Positions 17,428 to 26,801 are shown, numbered from the stretch's first letter. The stretch is 64,000 nucleotides of DNA from Kofleriaceae bacterium (GCA_020633495.1 JACKDR010000013.1:1-64000), one strand, 5' to 3'. Numbers and translations: made by a program. Notes: a model not told the origin generated them from the letters alone.

Positions 17428-18674
17428 TCGGCGCGGCGATCGCGCGGGTCCGCCGCGTCGTCGTCGAGACGTGGGCCGGGCTGTCGACCGCGGTGCGCGG
17501 CATCGCGGCCAACCGGATGCGGGCGCTGCTCAGCACCGTCGGCATCGCGATCGGCGTCGCGACGCTGATGACGATCTACGCGCTGGTCACCGGGCTGACC
17601 AGCTCGTTCACCAACCAGATCGCCGCGCTCGGCTCCGACACGATGTACGTCACCAGCCGGCCGTGGGTGATCCGCGGCGACTGGTGGGAGTACCGCAACC
17701 GGCCGCCGATCAGCCACGACGACGTCGAGGCCCTGCGCCAGGGCGCGCCGCTGTTGACCGCGGTCGCGCCGGTGGCGTCAGCCGCCGCCGAGGTGACCTA
17801 CCGCAACACCCGGCTCGGCGCGGTCCGGGTCCAGGGCACGACCAGCGACTACATCGACACCTCGACGATCAAGCTCGCGACCGGGCGCTTCCTCAGCGCG
17901 GTCGAGAGCGTGTCGGCGCCCCATGTGGTCGTGATCGGCTCGTCGGTGGCCGAGCGCCTGTTCCCGCGCGAGCCGGCGCTGGGCGCGCGCATCGCGCTGG
18001 GGCCGCAGCAGTTCACGGTGATCGGCGTGCTCAAGCCGCAGGGCAAGGCGTTCGGCCAGTCGCTCGACAACCTCGCGATCATCCCGATCCAGACTTTCGG
18101 CCGCATCTACGGGGCGCGCCGCGACATGGCGATCGCCGCCGCCGCCGCGCCCGATCACCTCTACGAGGCCGAGGACCAGATCGTCGAGGTGCTGCGGCGC
18201 GCCCGCGGGCTGGGCCCCGAGACCAAGGACACGTTCTCGATCAACCGGCAGTCCGAGCTGGTGAAGATCTTCAACCAGGAGACCGCGGCGCTGTTCGGGG
18301 TCGCGATCGCGATCGGGCTGATCACGCTGCTGGTCGGCGGCATCGGCGTCATGAACATCATGCTGGTGACGGTGACCGAGCGGACCCGCGAGATCGGGGT
18401 CCGCCGGGCCCTGGGCGCGCGGCGCCGCACGATCCTGATGCAGTTCCTCGCCGAGTCGGCGCTGGTCACGATGGTCGGCGGCGGCCTGGGCACCGGCCTC
18501 GGCGTCGTCGCGTCGGCGGTGATCGACCGGATCTCGCCGGTCGGCGCCGAGCTGGCGCCGTCCGCGATGGTCGGCGCGGTCGTGTTCTCCGGCGTCGTCG
18601 GGCTGCTGTTCGGCACCTGGCCGGCGATGCGCGCCGCCAACCTCGACCCCATCGAGTCGCTGAGGTTCGAGTGA
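17424..18674 (+). CDS. ABC transporter permease (MacB-like), first
   Basis: 416 residues. One N-terminal membrane helix (about 30-52, after the RMRALLSTVGIAIG motif), a MacB-type periplasmic domain (about 60-270), and three C-terminal membrane helices (FtsX domain) with GGIGVMNIMLVTVTERTREI at about 305. MacB-type permeases drive efflux or substrate release from the periplasm by mechanotransmission. GTG start overlapping the ATPase stop. It is paralogous to the next gene, so the transporter is probably a heterodimer. Confidence 0.93.
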   Translation: MIGAAIARVRRVVVETWAGLSTAVRGIAANRMRALLSTVGIAIGVATLMTIYALVTGLTSSFTNQIAALGSDTMYVTSRPWVIRGDWWEYRNRPPISHDDVEALRQGAPLLTAVAPVASAAAEVTYRNTRLGAVRVQGTTSDYIDTSTIKLATGRFLSAVESVSAPHVVVIGSSVAERLFPREPALGARIALGPQQFTVIGVLKPQGKAFGQSLDNLAIIPIQTFGRIYGARRDMAIAAAAAPDHLYEAEDQIVEVLRRARGLGPETKDTFSINRQSELVKIFNQETAALFGVAIAIGLITLLVGGIGVMNIMLVTVTERTREIGVRRALGARRRTILMQFLAESALVTMVGGGLGTGLGVVASAVIDRISPVGAELAPSAMVGAVVFSGVVGLLFGTWPAMRAANLDPIESLRFE

Positions 18675-19903
18675 TCGCGGCGTTCACCGACACCCTGCTG
18701 GCCGCGCTGCGGACGCTGCGCGCCAACAAGCTGCGCTCGACGCTGACCCTGCTCGGCATCGTCATCGGCGTCGTCGCGGTGGTCGCGATGGCCGCGACGA
18801 TCGAGGGTCTGCGCCGCAAGATCTCGAGCGACCTGGCGCAGCTCGGCTCCGGCGTGTTCCAGGTCCAGAAGCAGCCGGCGGGCGGCTTCGGCGGCGGCGA
18901 CCGCGCCAAGTACGAGAAGCGCAAGGACTTCACGCTGCGCGACGTCGAGCTGCTGCAGACCCGGTGCGGCAGCTGCCTGCAGGTCGGCGGCGAGACCTGG
19001 GACGTCGAGCGCGACGTCGTCGCCAACGGCCACGCGATCCAGACGATGGTCATGACCGTCGGCGCCACCGCCGCGTTCTTCGACAACAACGGCTACGCGC
19101 TGGCCGCGGGCCGGTTCTTCACCGAGGGCGAGGCGCTCGGCGGCGTCAACGTCGTCGTCCTCGGCGCCGACGTCGCCGACCTGCTGTTCCCCGGCGAGTC
19201 GGCGATCGGCGGCACGGTCCGGGTCCACGGCCACCGCTTCCGGGTCATCGCGACGATGGCCCGGCGCGGCGAGCAGCTCGGCGGGTCGCTCGACAACCTC
19301 GTCGTCATGCCGATCACCGCGTTCATGCCGATCTACGGGACCCGGCGCTCGCTCAACATCACGATCCAGGCCCGCGACCCCGACCGGATCGGCCGCACCC
19401 AGGACGAGGTGGTCGCGCTGCTGCGCCGGGCCCGAGGCGTCCCGCCCGAGGCCGACAACGACTTCGAGATGTTCTCGAACGCGTCGATGCAGGAGACCTT
19501 CGAGAACATCACCGGCATCATCGCCGCGGCCTCGATCGGCATCTGTGCGATCGCGCTGTTGATCGGCGGCATCGGCGTCATGAACATCATGCTGGTGTCG
19601 GTGACCGAGCGGACCAGCGAGATCGGCGTCCGCCGCGCGCTCGGCGCCCGCCGCCGCCGCATCCTCGCCCAGTTCGTCGTCGAGGCGGTCATGCTGACCA
19701 GCATCGGCGGCCTGCTCGGCGTCGTGCTCGGCGCCAGCCTCGCCCAGCTGATCCACGTCCTGGTCGAGATCCCGACCTACGTGCCGGCGTGGGCGGTCGT
19801 GCTGTCGATGGCGTCGGCGGGCGGCGTCGGGCTGATCTTCGGCATCTACCCGGCGTACCGCGCGTCCCGCCTCGACCCGGTCGAGGCCATGCGCCGCGAG
19901 TAG
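18671..19903 (+). CDS. ABC transporter permease (MacB-like), second
   Basis: 410 residues with the same plan as its neighbour: helix 1 after NKLRSTLTLLGIVIG, a periplasmic domain, and a C-terminal FtsX domain with GGIGVMNIMLVSVTERTSEI. The two share whole motifs, so they arose by duplication. The periplasmic domain differs, with a CGSC pair at about 98-101 absent from the first permease, which could form a disulfide. GTG start overlaps the previous stop. The gene ends 4 nt before a convergent gene. Confidence 0.93.
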   Translation: MIAAFTDTLLAALRTLRANKLRSTLTLLGIVIGVVAVVAMAATIEGLRRKISSDLAQLGSGVFQVQKQPAGGFGGGDRAKYEKRKDFTLRDVELLQTRCGSCLQVGGETWDVERDVVANGHAIQTMVMTVGATAAFFDNNGYALAAGRFFTEGEALGGVNVVVLGADVADLLFPGESAIGGTVRVHGHRFRVIATMARRGEQLGGSLDNLVVMPITAFMPIYGTRRSLNITIQARDPDRIGRTQDEVVALLRRARGVPPEADNDFEMFSNASMQETFENITGIIAAASIGICAIALLIGGIGVMNIMLVSVTERTSEIGVRRALGARRRRILAQFVVEAVMLTSIGGLLGVVLGASLAQLIHVLVEIPTYVPAWAVVLSMASAGGVGLIFGIYPAYRASRLDPVEAMRRE

Positions 19904-19907
19904 CCGC

Positions 19908-20393
19908 TCAGGCGGGCGCGGGCGCGGGCGCGGCCGCCGCCGGCAGCCGCATCCGGGTCCGCGCGACGCCGTCGTCGCCGACCTCGACCGTGACCGCGGC
20001 GTCGGGCGCGACCCGGCGCCAGAACGCCAGCGCCGCCGGGTTCTCGGGCCGCACGGTCCAGGTCCACGGTCCCGGCCGGGCGGCGAGCACGAGCGCGGCC
20101 GCCGACGCGCCGAGGCCGCGGCGCCGCGCGCCGGCGATCACGAAGAACTCCTCGACGTGCCAGGCGCCGGCGGCGTCGCGGGCGATCAGCGCGAAGCCGA
20201 CCGGCCGCGCGTCGGCGACGAACAGGTAGGCGGCGTGGTCGTCGCCGCCGAACGCCGCCAGGCCCGGGTAGGGATAGCGCGCGTCGCCGTCGATCGGCGT
20301 CGCCACCAGCGCGCTCCACTCGTGGAGGTAGAGCTGGAGCAGGCGCTCGAGGCGAGGGTCGTCGGGGCCGACCGGGTGCAGCGCGACGGTCAC
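19908..20393 (-). CDS. GNAT-family N-acetyltransferase
   Basis: 161 residues from GTG 20393 (6 nt after CAGCCT, a weak -10). GNAT fold with FVADARPVGFALIAR as the central strand and EEFFVIAGARRRGLGASAA holding the acetyl-CoA-binding R-x-x-G-x-G/A loop. It ends with ENPAALAFWRRV, typical of GNAT C-termini. The substrate is unknown. It is a stand-alone gene convergent with the export operon. Confidence 0.85.
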   Translation of the reverse strand: MTVALHPVGPDDPRLERLLQLYLHEWSALVATPIDGDARYPYPGLAAFGGDDHAAYLFVADARPVGFALIARDAAGAWHVEEFFVIAGARRRGLGASAAALVLAARPGPWTWTVRPENPAALAFWRRVAPDAAVTVEVGDDGVARTRMRLPAAAAPAPAPA

Positions 20394-20463
20394 GCCGCCA
20401 GGCTGCCACGGCCGCGGCCCGGCCGTCGACCGTGCGCGACCCGCCTGCACGGCACGAGCCCGC

Positions 20464-21534
20464 TCAGGCGTCGTCGCCGTCGGCCCCGGCGGGCGGCGAC
20501 GGCGCGGCGGCGTCGCGGCGCCCGGTCAGGCGGCGCAGCCGCGACCAGATCGCCTTGAAGAAGCCGGCGATCGCGAGGCCGATCGCGAGCAGGATCTTCT
20601 TGGCGGCGATCAGGATCGCGACGAAGCCCTTGGTGCCGACCGCCTTGGCGGTGACGACGCCGCCGGCGACCACCGCGGCGACGCCGTAGCCGGAGCTCCG
20701 GTCCGAGCCGGGGACGTAGTCGGTGTAGCGGTTGCCGTCGGTGAAGTCGGAGAACGCCAGCATCTGCGCCATCGCGGGGCGGACGTCGGCGAGCTGCGCG
20801 GTGGTCGCGACCGCGTTGAGCTCGAGGACGCCCTCGCGACCGAGCACGCGGACCGCGTAGTTCAGCGTGGTCGCGTCGTTGCCCTCGAACTGGATCTCCT
20901 TGGCCCAGTACAGCTTGCGGGTGGCGCGATCGTAGTGCGGCGGCTCGGCCCAGCCGAGCAGCTCGCCGGTGGCGATGCCGAGCCGGGCGCGCTCCTCGTT
21001 GTCGGCGGCGGCGTCGCGCTTCATCTGGACCAGCAGGGCGTCGTAGTCGATCGACGCGGCGTCGGAGTCGTCGACGTGGCCGTCGTCGAGGTAGCCAAGG
21101 ACGACCGCCCAGCCGCCGTCGTCGACCAGGCTGGCCCCGGCCGGGACCAGCATGCCCTCGGTGGTGTCGTCGGGCGGGTTGCCCCACGACTGCAGGACGC
21201 GATCGGTGTCGGCGGGGTCGAGGTAGCGGTAGCCGTCGGGCAGCGCCAGCTCGGCCTTGCCGCAGGGCAGCCGGATCGTGCCGGTCTGGTAGTGCAGCGA
21301 CGCGTCGAGCTCGCGCGCCTCGGCGTCGAGCGCGGCGGCGAGCTCCTCGTCGGTCATCTCGGCGGCGTCGGCGTCGGCCGCCGCGTCGTCGATGTCGGCC
21401 GCGGCCGCGGCCGGCTCGGCCGGAGCCTCGGCCGCGGCGGCCGCCGCGGGCGGCGTCGACGACGGACGCGCGACCGCGGTCGCCGACCACAGCAGGAGCA
21501 CGGACAGCACCACACTCGAACGAATCACACGCAT
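20464..21534 (-). CDS. DUF2167 membrane protein
   Basis: 356 residues. Signal peptide, then an acidic Ala/Asp/Glu region (about 25-70), then the DUF2167 domain: CGKAELALPDGYRYLD, SWGNPP, VVLGYLDDGHVDDSDA, GWAEPPHYD, LYWAKE and LNYAVRVLGREGVL. One or two C-terminal hydrophobic helices follow (about 285-330), then a basic tail. Members are membrane-anchored envelope proteins of unknown function. ATG 21534 has an AAGGAG site about 11 nt upstream; GTG 21537 is adjacent. Confidence 0.88.
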   Translation of the reverse strand: MRVIRSSVVLSVLLLWSATAVARPSSTPPAAAAAAEAPAEPAAAAADIDDAAADADAAEMTDEELAAALDAEARELDASLHYQTGTIRLPCGKAELALPDGYRYLDPADTDRVLQSWGNPPDDTTEGMLVPAGASLVDDGGWAVVLGYLDDGHVDDSDAASIDYDALLVQMKRDAAADNEERARLGIATGELLGWAEPPHYDRATRKLYWAKEIQFEGNDATTLNYAVRVLGREGVLELNAVATTAQLADVRPAMAQMLAFSDFTDGNRYTDYVPGSDRSSGYGVAAVVAGGVVTAKAVGTKGFVAILIAAKKILLAIGLAIAGFFKAIWSRLRRLTGRRDAAAPSPPAGADGDDA

Positions 21535-21664
21535 CACGACTCGACTCCTTACCGGAGCCAGCCGCGCCGGCGCAACAAGGATCGAAGCCGGCGCCCCGGG
21601 CGCGGCACCGCGGCGCCGGCCTTGCCGTTCCTTGCCACGCCACGGCGCGCGCGCTCACCCATCA

Positions 21665-21900
21665 CGGGTGTGGCGGCTGTGGTGCCGCCGGCCGACGACC
21701 CCGTCGAAGCGGGCGCGCAGCTCGGCGACGCGCCACCGACGCGATCGCGTACCCGCCGGTGCAGGCCGAGGCGCTGCGGCGGCGGGGCACGCTCGAGCAG
21801 AAGGACGGCACCTCGGCGGCCGCCGAGGCCATGCTGCACCGCGCCCTCACCGCCGCCGCCGCCGCGGCCCGCGCCCCCGCGGTCGTCGCTTCTGCTTGTC
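21665..21900 (+). pseudogene. remnant of a kinase-associated TPR region
   Basis: The stretch from 21535 to 21931 holds no intact gene. One plus frame (about 21732-21890) reads a TPR-like segment, YPPVQAEALRRRGTLEQKDG followed by AAAEAMLHRALTAAAAAAR. This resembles the C-terminal TPR arrays of myxobacterial Ser/Thr kinases (PxEAEALLxLGxLxxxxG...AAEATLRRAL). Upstream the similarity is lost, so it looks like a decayed fragment. The evidence is sequence flavour only. Confidence 0.35.
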
Positions 21901-21918
21901 CTGGCCGACCGCGGCGGC

Positions 21919-21924
21919 TACGGT
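21919..21924 (+). promoter_or_regulatory. -10-like box, leaderless start
   Basis: TACGGT, 7 nt upstream of ATG 21932, with no Shine-Dalgarno between. Confidence 0.5.
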
Positions 21925-21931
21925 CGATCGC

Positions 21932-22282
21932 ATGGACCTCTACGATCTCGCCGTGAACGGTCCGGCCCGCGCGGCCGGCAACGTGCTGGAGACCGGCGAG
22001 CAGGTCGCGGGCGTGGCGTCACGGGCGGGCGACCGGGTCCTGTCGCAGATGGATCCGACCGGCATGAGCGCGCTCGGCAACGCCGGCGTCGGCCTCTACC
22101 ACGCCGGCGCCGAGGCCGTCGACTCGGCGGCGTCGACGCTCGCCGGCGCCGGCCGCGTCGCGTCGCAGGCCGGCCACCGCGTGATGTCGCAGATGGATCC
22201 GACCGGCATGCGCCCGGTCGTCGACGCCGCCGCCCGCACCCAGGAGGCCGCGTCCGATCTCTGGAGCTGGATCGCCGACTAA
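21932..22282 (+). CDS. small protein with duplicated SQMDPTGM motif
   Basis: 116 residues, no signal peptide. It is built from an internal duplication: AGDRVLSQMDPTGM at about 31-44 and AGHRVMSQMDPTGM at about 84-97, separated by Ala/Gly-rich amphipathic helix. The composition resembles the repeated tail of the class 3 lipase ending at 6506, which also contains MALDSVDPMQRL. I do not recognise a family. A TACGGT box 7 nt upstream supports the start. Confidence 0.7.
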   Translation: MDLYDLAVNGPARAAGNVLETGEQVAGVASRAGDRVLSQMDPTGMSALGNAGVGLYHAGAEAVDSAASTLAGAGRVASQAGHRVMSQMDPTGMRPVVDAAARTQEAASDLWSWIAD

Positions 22283-22284
22283 GC

Positions 22285-22299
22285 GGTCGCGAAGCGACC
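22285..22299. terminator. short GC hairpin after the 21932 gene
   Basis: GGTCGC-GAA-GCGACC, a perfect 6-bp stem with a 3-nt loop, 2 nt after the TAA stop and between two convergent genes. There is no T-tract, so intrinsic termination is uncertain. Confidence 0.3.
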
Positions 22300-22357
22300 T
22301 CGTTGCGCGCGGCGCCGACGCCACGGTCGACCGAGGAGCCGGCGGGCCACGGCCCGG

Positions 22358-23215
22358 CTACGGCCGCACGCGCACGGTGGCGCGCGCGAGCTCGTGATCG
22401 AGGTGCATCAGCGTCACGACGTGGCTGCCGGGCGCGTCGACGAACGCGACGCCGCGGCGCGACGCCGTGATCGAGGCGCCGGGCGCGACCGCCCGCTCGC
22501 TCGAGGCGTAGCCGCCGTTGCCGAACGCCATGTCGAGCGCCATCGACTCGACGCCGTCGACCTGCCAGGCCAGCGCGTAGGCGTGGGCGTCGAGCGGCGC
22601 GGCGCCCTGGTTGGTGACGTGGTAGCGCACCGTGACCCGGTCGAGGTCGGCCAGCGACACCGTGGCGGGCTCGATCTCGAGCTTCCAGCCGGCGCGGGCG
22701 TCGGGCTCGTACTCGAACGACAGCTCGTCGCACTGCCGGGTCAGCTCGTCGAGCAGCGCCAGGTCGGCGTCGACCAGGGTCACCCCGCACGCGACCAGGT
22801 GCTCGCCGGCGCCGGGGATGGCGTACTCGTGGTGGCTGCTGCGCGCGGTGTGGCTGGTGGTGACCGGGGCGCGCCCCGCGACCAGCCAGACCTCGAACAG
22901 GCTGCCCGCCGGGCTGGTCAGCCGCTCGTGGTCGTCGGTGGTGTCCTCGGCCCAGCCGCCGGGCGGCCGCAGCGACACGGCGACGGTGACCTGATCGTCG
23001 CCGAGGGTGTACAGGTTGGGGCCGCGCCAGGTCACGGGCGCGGGCGCGGGCGCGGCGTCGGCGACCGGCGCGGGTGTGGGCGCCGCGGCCCCGACCCGGG
23101 CGTCGGCCGGGCCGCGATCGCCAGCGCCGGTCGAGGGGTGGCCGCACGCGGCCAGCGCGAGCGCCAGGGCCGAGAGCAGGTGGAGCGGGTGGGACACGGA
23201 GGGCACGGTCTCCAT
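22358..23215 (-). CDS. lipoprotein, unknown function
   Basis: About 285 residues. Signal with lipobox LALALAACGHP, an Ala/Pro linker, then a two-part mature region. The C-terminal part resembles a CARDB/immunoglobulin-like beta-sandwich (VTVRYHVTNQGAAPLDAH, HVVTLMHLDHELARATV). ATG 23215 is used; GTG 23197 would also give a complete signal peptide. It is divergent from the TonB receptor, with about 50 nt between the starts. No enzymatic motif is seen. Confidence 0.75.
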   Translation of the reverse strand: METVPSVSHPLHLLSALALALAACGHPSTGAGDRGPADARVGAAAPTPAPVADAAPAPAPVTWRGPNLYTLGDDQVTVAVSLRPPGGWAEDTTDDHERLTSPAGSLFEVWLVAGRAPVTTSHTARSSHHEYAIPGAGEHLVACGVTLVDADLALLDELTRQCDELSFEYEPDARAGWKLEIEPATVSLADLDRVTVRYHVTNQGAAPLDAHAYALAWQVDGVESMALDMAFGNGGYASSERAVAPGASITASRRGVAFVDAPGSHVVTLMHLDHELARATVRVRP

Positions 23216-23267
23216 GACATACCAGGCGCCGTAACCCGCGGGGGGCCCGCGCGCTCCAAGCCACGTG

Positions 23268-25574
23268 ATGTCGCCCCGGATCTGGCTCCCGCTCGCGGCG
23301 CTGGCGCTGACGCTGCTCGGCGCGGTCGCGCCCGGTGCCGCGCAGGGCACCGGCCGGGGCCGGATCGGCGGCGTCGTCACCGACGCGGCCACCGGCGCGC
23401 CGGTGCCGGGGGCCGCGGTCTCGGTCGGGCAGCTCGAGACCACCACCGACGACGCCGGGCGCTTCGAGCTGACCGGCACCGACCGCGGGCCGGTCGAGCT
23501 GATCGTCATCGCCGACGGTTTCGAGGTCGGCCTGGTGCCGGTGACCGTCGGCCGCCGCGGCGCGACCGCGAACGTGACCCTCACGCCCGCGGCCGGCGCC
23601 GAGATCATCGAGGTCGAGGGCCGCGCCCCGGTCGAGCCCGAGCCCTACACCTACGCGATCACCGGCGACGAGGTGCGGACGCTGCCCGGCAGCGGCAACG
23701 ACGCGCTCAAGGCGCTGCAGTCGCTGCCCGGGGTCGCCCGCGTGCCGTTCGGCCTCGGCGGCCTGGTCCTGCGCGGCGCCAGCCCGCGCGACTCCTCCGT
23801 CTACCTCGACGGCATCGAGGTGCCGATCCTCTACCACTTCGGCGGCCTGGCGTCGTTCTACCCGTCGACGCTGCTCGACGACATCGACCTGCAGTCGGGG
23901 TCGTTCGGCGCCCGCTGGGGCCGCACCCAGGGCGGCGTCGTCGTGCTGACGTCGCGCCCTGGCCGCGCCGACCGCTGGCGCGTCGGCAGCGAGGTGTCGT
24001 TGATCGACGCCTCGCTGCGCGCCGAGGGGCCGGCGCCAGGCCACGGCGCCTGGACCCTGGGCCTGCGTCGGTCGTACGTCGACGCCATCCTCGCCGCGGC
24101 GCTGCCGTCGGGCGACGGCGCCCTCACGCTGGCGCCGCGCTACTGGGACGGCCAGCTCCGCTACGACCGGGGCACGGCCGCGACCGGGCAGCTCAGCGCC
24201 ATGCTGTTCTTCTCCGACGACCTGCTGCGCTTCGCCAGCGCCGACGTCGCCCCCGCCGACGCGATGGCGGACGACGCCGGGCTGCGCTACGTGTCGCGGT
24301 TCGCGCGCGCGGCGGTGCGCTACCAGCGGCAGCTCGCCGCGACCGATCTGTCGGTGCAGCCGTGGGTCGGGCTCGGCGAGGTCGCGGTCACGCTCGACGG
24401 AGAGGGCACCGCCCGTCGCTACCTGCCGATGGGCGTGCGCGCCGACGTCACCCGCCACGTCGGGCGTCACGAGATCGCGGCCGGGGTCGACGTCCAGGGC
24501 GGCCGCGCCGCGTTCAGCGCCCGCGGCCAGCCCGCGCCCGGGCCCGGCGTCGCGATGGACGAGCCGATGGAGGTCGCGCGCGCGACGACCCGGTGGGACG
24601 CCGACGTCGGCGCTTGGACCGAGGGCCAGCTCCGCGTCGGGCCCGCGGTGATCGCGCCCGGGCTCCGCCTCGATCGCTACGGCCTGTCCGACGAGTGGGT
24701 GCTCGATCCCCGCCTCGCCTACGCCCAGGAGCTGACCGCGGCGGCGACGCTGCGCGCCGCGATCGGGCGCTACCACCAGCCGCCGCTGTTCACCGACGTC
24801 GACCCGGTCTACGGCAACCCTCGGCTGACCAGCTCGGCGGCGACCCAGACGTCGCTGGGCGTCGAGGTCCGCCTGCCGGCGGACGCCACCGTCGCCGTCA
24901 CCGGCTTCGCGTCGAGCAGCGACCACCTGCCGGTCGACGTCGTCACCGGCGCGACCCCGGCGGCGGCCGGCGGCACCTCGGACTCCGGCGGCGTCGGCTC
25001 GATCACCGGCGAGCTCACCGACGACCAGTTCGGGGCGTACGAGTACCGCGAGAGCGTGGGCCGGGGGCGCAGCCACGGCGTCGAGGTCCTGGTCAAGCGC
25101 ACCGGCCCGCGCTGGGTCGGCTGGCTGTCGTACACGTGGTCGCGCAGCGAGCGCACCGGCGATCCGCGCCAGGACCTCGGCTGGCGCCCCTACGTCCTCG
25201 ACCAGCCCCACGTGCTGACCGCGCTCGGCACCACGACGCTGGGCCGCTGGCAGCTCGGCGCCCGCCTCCGGTTCGCGTCCGGCAACCCGTACACGCCCGT
25301 CGGCGGCACCTACTACGACAGCGACGCGCAGCGCTACCAGGCCGTCGACGGCGCGATCCTGTCGTCGCGACTGCCGGCGTTCGTCCAGCTCGATCTGCGC
25401 GTCGACCGCGGCTGGCAGCGGCCGTGGGGCACGCTGAAGCTGTTCCTCGACGTCCAGAACGTCACCAACCGGGTCAACCCGGAGGGCGTCAGCTACAACT
25501 TCGACTACACCGAGCGCCGGTACACCCGGGGCCTGCCGGTGTTCCCGTCGCTCGGCGTGGAGTACACGCCGTGA
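23268..25574 (+). CDS. TonB-dependent receptor with carboxypeptidase-like N-domain
   Basis: 768 residues. Signal peptide, then a CarboxypepD_reg-like domain (about 28-105, GGVVTDAATGAPVPGA), a plug domain (about 130-230; LKALQSLPGVAR, LRGASPRDSSVYLDGIEVP) and a beta-barrel ending in an aromatic-flanked strand (VFPSLGVEYTP). It imports a ligand across the outer membrane using TonB energy. GTG 23265 precedes the ATG. The next gene, a lipoprotein, overlaps its stop, suggesting a surface partner that captures ligand. Confidence 0.92.
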   Translation: MSPRIWLPLAALALTLLGAVAPGAAQGTGRGRIGGVVTDAATGAPVPGAAVSVGQLETTTDDAGRFELTGTDRGPVELIVIADGFEVGLVPVTVGRRGATANVTLTPAAGAEIIEVEGRAPVEPEPYTYAITGDEVRTLPGSGNDALKALQSLPGVARVPFGLGGLVLRGASPRDSSVYLDGIEVPILYHFGGLASFYPSTLLDDIDLQSGSFGARWGRTQGGVVVLTSRPGRADRWRVGSEVSLIDASLRAEGPAPGHGAWTLGLRRSYVDAILAAALPSGDGALTLAPRYWDGQLRYDRGTAATGQLSAMLFFSDDLLRFASADVAPADAMADDAGLRYVSRFARAAVRYQRQLAATDLSVQPWVGLGEVAVTLDGEGTARRYLPMGVRADVTRHVGRHEIAAGVDVQGGRAAFSARGQPAPGPGVAMDEPMEVARATTRWDADVGAWTEGQLRVGPAVIAPGLRLDRYGLSDEWVLDPRLAYAQELTAAATLRAAIGRYHQPPLFTDVDPVYGNPRLTSSAATQTSLGVEVRLPADATVAVTGFASSSDHLPVDVVTGATPAAAGGTSDSGGVGSITGELTDDQFGAYEYRESVGRGRSHGVEVLVKRTGPRWVGWLSYTWSRSERTGDPRQDLGWRPYVLDQPHVLTALGTTTLGRWQLGARLRFASGNPYTPVGGTYYDSDAQRYQAVDGAILSSRLPAFVQLDLRVDRGWQRPWGTLKLFLDVQNVTNRVNPEGVSYNFDYTERRYTRGLPVFPSLGVEYTP

Positions 25575-26494
25575 CCGGCCGGGGCGCGGCGCTGGCCGCG
25601 GCGCTGGCCGCGACGCTGGTCGCGGCGGGCTGCGCCGACGACGGCCCGGTGCCGTCGTCGCGGATCGCCGGGCCGCGGCTCCTGGCGATCGCCGCCGATC
25701 CGCCGGTGCTCGGCCCGGGTGGCGCGACGTCGCTGCGCGCCCTCGTGGTCGACGGCGACGGCGACGAGGTCGCCGCGGCGGTGGCGCGGCTGACGCTGCG
25801 CGCGTGCTCGCCGTGGCGCCCGATCCAGGATCCCGACCGCGACTGCGGCCCCGACGCCAGCCTGCCGCTGGCGCTCGACGGCGAGGTCGCGAGGCTCGAC
25901 GCCGACGCGGTGCTGGCCCGGTTCCCGCCGCCGCCCGACCTCGACGGCGGCGGGCCGATCGGCGGCGGCGGCGACGGCGGCGACGCCCCGCCGTGCCCGG
26001 CGGCCTACCCGCACGTCGAGCTGGCGGTCGTCGCCGACGCCACGGTCCCCGGCGACGACGGCGTCACGGTGCGGCTGACCGCGATCAAGCGCCTGCGGCT
26101 GACCTGGGTCGACGACGTCGTGCGCACCGTGCCCCGGATCAGCGCGCTGCTGATCGACGACGTCCCGGTGGCGCCGGGGACCTCGCCCGTGGCGGTCGAC
26201 GCCGGCGACGAGGTCGTCGTGGCGGTCCGGCCCGCGCCCGACGCCCTCGATCGCACGTGCGACGGCGCGCAGCCGCCGGCGCGGGTGCTCGAGCCCGTGC
26301 GGATCCACCTGTACGCCACCGCCGGCGACCTCGGCGCGGCCAGCGTCGATGCCCGCCACGACGCCGCCGACGTCGAGCAGCTGGACACCACGACCTACGT
26401 CGCGCCGATGGCCGGCGCCGCCGTGCTGTGGGCCGTCGCGGTGGACGACGACGGCGGCATCGGCTGGGCGCGCTTCGACGTCGCGGTGAGGTGA
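25571..26494 (+). CDS. lipoprotein partner of the TonB receptor
   Basis: 307 residues from GTG 25571 overlapping the receptor stop. Lipobox ATLVAAGCADD. The mature protein contains a Gly/Asp-rich loop at about 118-138 and several Cys; the second half has beta-rich segments (VELAVVADATVPGD, TVRLTAIKRLRLTW). No family is recognised. The tight coupling to the TonB receptor suggests it binds the same ligand at the outer surface, as SusD-like lipoproteins do elsewhere, but there is no SusD similarity. Confidence 0.75.
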   Translation: MTGRGAALAAALAATLVAAGCADDGPVPSSRIAGPRLLAIAADPPVLGPGGATSLRALVVDGDGDEVAAAVARLTLRACSPWRPIQDPDRDCGPDASLPLALDGEVARLDADAVLARFPPPPDLDGGGPIGGGGDGGDAPPCPAAYPHVELAVVADATVPGDDGVTVRLTAIKRLRLTWVDDVVRTVPRISALLIDDVPVAPGTSPVAVDAGDEVVVAVRPAPDALDRTCDGAQPPARVLEPVRIHLYATAGDLGAASVDARHDAADVEQLDTTTYVAPMAGAAVLWAVAVDDDGGIGWARFDVAVR

Positions 26495-26546
26495 GGAACC
26501 GCGGCGCGACCGCGGCACGCGGCCCGTGGTGTGGTACATGGACGCC

Positions 26547-26801
26547 ATGAACACCCCGTTCGGCAACCGCGGTCCCAAGCCGATGCCCGGCTTCGTCCGG
26601 ACCGCCCTCGCCAAGCACAAGCTGATCGGGGCGTTCCGCGCGCGACCCGAGTACCAGCGCGACGGCTACATGACGTGGCTCGACGGCGCCAGGCTGCCGG
26701 CGCAGCGCCTGCAGCGCCTGGCCCAGTTCCTCGACGAGATCGGCAAGGGCGACGTCTACATGGGCGAGCCCTGGACGCCGCCGCCGCCGGTCACCAAGTA
26801 G
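26547..26801 (+). CDS. YdeI/OmpD-associated-like small protein
   Basis: 84 residues. The C-terminal 50 residues follow the YdeI/OmdA helical pattern: FRARPEYQRDGYMTWLDGAR, then LPAQRLQRLAQFLDEIGKG. An in-frame GTG/ATG exists upstream (26526), but ATG 26547 gives the natural N-terminus. Homologues are linked to resistance to cationic peptides; the function here is unknown. The helicase starts immediately after its stop. Confidence 0.65.
   Translation: MNTPFGNRGPKPMPGFVRTALAKHKLIGAFRARPEYQRDGYMTWLDGARLPAQRLQRLAQFLDEIGKGDVYMGEPWTPPPPVTK

Noticed and set aside
20485..22470. Long plus frames across the DUF2167 gene
   Set aside because: Shadows of the minus-strand gene; the DUF2167 motifs are on the minus strand.
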